20,413 nt of DNA from Nitriliruptoraceae bacterium. GTDB taxonomy: Bacteria > Actinomycetota > Nitriliruptoria > Nitriliruptorales > Nitriliruptoraceae. Positions 19,259 through 20,413 of the stretch are shown here, one piece after another. Location of the stretch: the NCBI GenBank assembly GCA_003554005.1, contig PWEU01000067.1, positions 1-20,413 of the forward strand, read 5' to 3'. The position numbers and the translations under genes are program-made. Below the pieces are notes generated by a model. That model ran no database searches. It was not told the origin of the DNA and saw nothing but the letters and a program-made list of their open reading frames with translations. The stretch's first letter is position 1, and each line of letters starts with the position of its first letter.

Positions 19259-19749
19259 TCGGACGAGCCGAGCCCACGTCCGCGGCTCCCCCGGAGCCGA
19301 TCGCCCTCCACGCCGACGACGCCGTCTTCGTGCGTGCCCCCGAGGCCATGATCTACCGCCGGCTCACCCACATCGCGAGGTGGCCGAGCTGGTGGTCCGG
19401 GTGTGCGGTCGAGCCCCTGGCCGCTTCCACGCCGATGAGCGAGCGGTGGGCGGTGTCGCTGCGGTGCGGCTGGGCTCGCCAGCTGCGGTTGGTGGTCCGG
19501 CCCCACACCTTCCGGCACGACCTCGGGATGGTCCTGGAGCTCAGGGGCGATCTCGTCGGCCGCAGCGAGTTCTGGCTCGAGCCGACCCACGGGGGGACGG
19601 TGGTGCACCAGCTCCTCGTGGCGACCACGCCCCTGCCCCGGCCGCTGCGGGTCCTCGAGCACCACCGTCGGGCGGTGCGGCGCGGCCTGTGGGGCCTCAA
19701 GGACGTCCTGCAGCTCGAAGCCCGCTCCAGCGTGGGGCTGCAGCCATGA
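19255..19749 (+). CDS. SRPBCC-family (polyketide cyclase-like) protein
   Basis: 164 aa, GTG start in a GTGA overlap with the hydrolase gene and without its own ribosome site, so translation should depend on the gene before. The sequence has the SRPBCC pattern: an N-terminal strand VFVRAPEAMIYRRLTHIARWPSWWSGC (helix pair with the usual W-P-WW), a series of beta strands (SERWAVSLRCGWARQLRLVVRP, GMVLELRGDLVGRSEFWLEP, GTVVHQLLVATT) and a long C-terminal helix RPLRVLEHHRRAVRRGLWGLKDVLQLEA. Members bind hydrophobic ligands in a cavity. In M. tuberculosis an SRPBCC protein lies in the same neighbourhood as pimB, as I recall. Its ligand is unknown. Confidence 0.82.
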   Translation: MIGRAEPTSAAPPEPIALHADDAVFVRAPEAMIYRRLTHIARWPSWWSGCAVEPLAASTPMSERWAVSLRCGWARQLRLVVRPHTFRHDLGMVLELRGDLVGRSEFWLEPTHGGTVVHQLLVATTPLPRPLRVLEHHRRAVRRGLWGLKDVLQLEARSSVGLQP

Positions 19750-20413
19750 GGTGCCCGGCCTGCGGCGCGCACAACGCCGAGGCAGCTGCCTGGTGCACGC
19801 AGTGCTTCGAGCGGTTCGGCGTCCGGGGGGATCCCTCGCACGATCCGGCATCGCCCCACCCCGAGCCTCCGCCGCCCGCCAGCCCGCCCCCGCTTCCCGG
19901 GCCCCCGCCGCTGCCGGCCGAGGTGGCACCGCCCACCCCGGAAGCAGCCACCCAGCGCGACATCCGGGTCGACGGCGACCGCATCGAGTGGCGCTGTGGC
20001 AGCTGTGAAGGATGGAACCCGCTGGAGCGCCCCGACTGCGACGCCTGTGGGAGCGCCCGGGTCGGCTTCACGCCCGACACCCCCACGGCACCGGTGGCGG
20101 CCACCACCGCCGGCGGCGCCGCTCCGCTGCTCGCCAGCGCGTTGCTCCCCGGGCTCGGGCATCTGCTCGTGGGCCGGCCCGGCACCGGGATCGCCCGGCT
20201 GCTGCTGTGGCTGCTGTGGGCGGGTGGCGCCGGCGCGATCCTGGTCTCGGCCGGGCTGACCGGTGCGGCCCTGGTGCTCGCCCTGGCGGCGATCGGGCTG
20301 TGGATCCTGACCCTGCACGACCTGTTCCAGCTGGCTCGGGGAGGGGCCGAGGTGCTGACCGGCCGCGTGCTGGCGTGGTGCGTGGTGGTCGTGACCACGC
20401 TGCTGGTGCTGCT
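19746..20413 (+). CDS. Membrane protein with zinc ribbon and RanBP2-type zinc finger, partial at the window end
   Basis: The ATG at 19746 shares ATGA with the stop of the SRPBCC gene. 222 codons are open to the window end without a stop. Order of parts: an N-terminal zinc ribbon (CPAC at 3-6, CTQC at 17-20), a Pro-rich linker (about 34-65), a finger WRCGSCEGWN then CDAC (W82, C84, C87, N91, C98, C101) that fits the RanBP2 consensus W-x-C-x2-C-x3-N-x6-C-x2-C exactly, a short linker, then hydrophobic helices (LLASALLPGLGHLLVG at about 125-140, LLLWLLWAGGAGAILVSAGLTGAALVLALAAIGLWIL, and a further one running off the end). PGLGH-L-GR-G is common in small zinc-ribbon membrane proteins. RanBP2 fingers bind RNA or ubiquitin in eukaryotes; the role here is unknown. 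Confidence 0.85.
   Translation, partial: MRCPACGAHNAEAAAWCTQCFERFGVRGDPSHDPASPHPEPPPPASPPPLPGPPPLPAEVAPPTPEAATQRDIRVDGDRIEWRCGSCEGWNPLERPDCDACGSARVGFTPDTPTAPVAATTAGGAAPLLASALLPGLGHLLVGRPGTGIARLLLWLLWAGGAGAILVSAGLTGAALVLALAAIGLWILTLHDLFQLARGGAEVLTGRVLAWCVVVVTTLLVL

Noticed and set aside
1..20413. CRISPR arrays, insertion sequences, phage genes or att sites
   Set aside because: No regular spaced repeats, transposase or integrase motifs, or flanking direct repeats were seen on either strand.

Overview
The window is a very GC-rich (roughly 73-75 % by eye) chromosomal segment of an actinobacterium. The evidence is a four-cysteine WhiB protein, heavy use of GTG starts, TANNNT-type -10 boxes, a PimB-like mannosyltransferase, and a gene set and order that resembles the Mycobacterium tuberculosis stretch I recall as dlaT - gcvT - glycerate kinase - HesB-type Fe-S protein - trpD - exonuclease/UvrC-like - pimB - SRPBCC protein. 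Mycobacterial neighbours that I would expect (NlpC/P60, fadD15) are missing and other genes are interposed, so a deep-branching, non-mycobacterial actinobacterium is likely. I cannot name a genus.

Left part (1-5700): the start of a lipoyl-domain E2 acyltransferase (minus strand) diverges from gcvT. gcvT is followed by a DUF2007-like small protein, a glycerate kinase, and an A-type Fe-S carrier (HesB/IscA/ErpA). A strong convergent hairpin ends that strand. Next comes a minus-strand two-gene operon: a secreted, membrane-anchored protein translationally coupled to a NicO-type Ni/Co transporter. An unrecognised 182-aa protein diverges from it.

Middle part (5700-13100): a large UspA-type stress protein diverges from a stand-alone receiver-domain protein, followed by trpD and an overlapping csaA-like gene. 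On the minus strand lie whiB and a DEDDh exonuclease/GIY-YIG fusion, whose 3' end overlaps csaA. A TetR regulator (plus) converges on mutM (minus).

Right part (13100-20413): a DUF309 gene, a small zinc-ribbon protein, a coiled-coil NYN RNase-like protein and a PimB-like GT4 glycosyltransferase form a probable operon, the last three joined by 4-nt GTGA overlaps. A polytopic membrane protein with a degenerate endonuclease/exonuclease/phosphatase domain converges on it. Finally, an alpha/beta hydrolase, an SRPBCC protein and a membrane protein with a RanBP2-type zinc finger (cut by the window end) form a second tightly coupled operon.

I see no tRNA, rRNA, CRISPR array, transposon or phage gene. 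Most of the content is housekeeping. The most unusual items are the pseudo-EEP membrane protein, the RanBP2-finger membrane protein operon, the zinc-ribbon/NYN/GT operon, the unexplained C-terminal part of the Usp protein, and a set of divergent promoters built from near-identical TAGCGT or TACCGT boxes, including a leaderless mutM.
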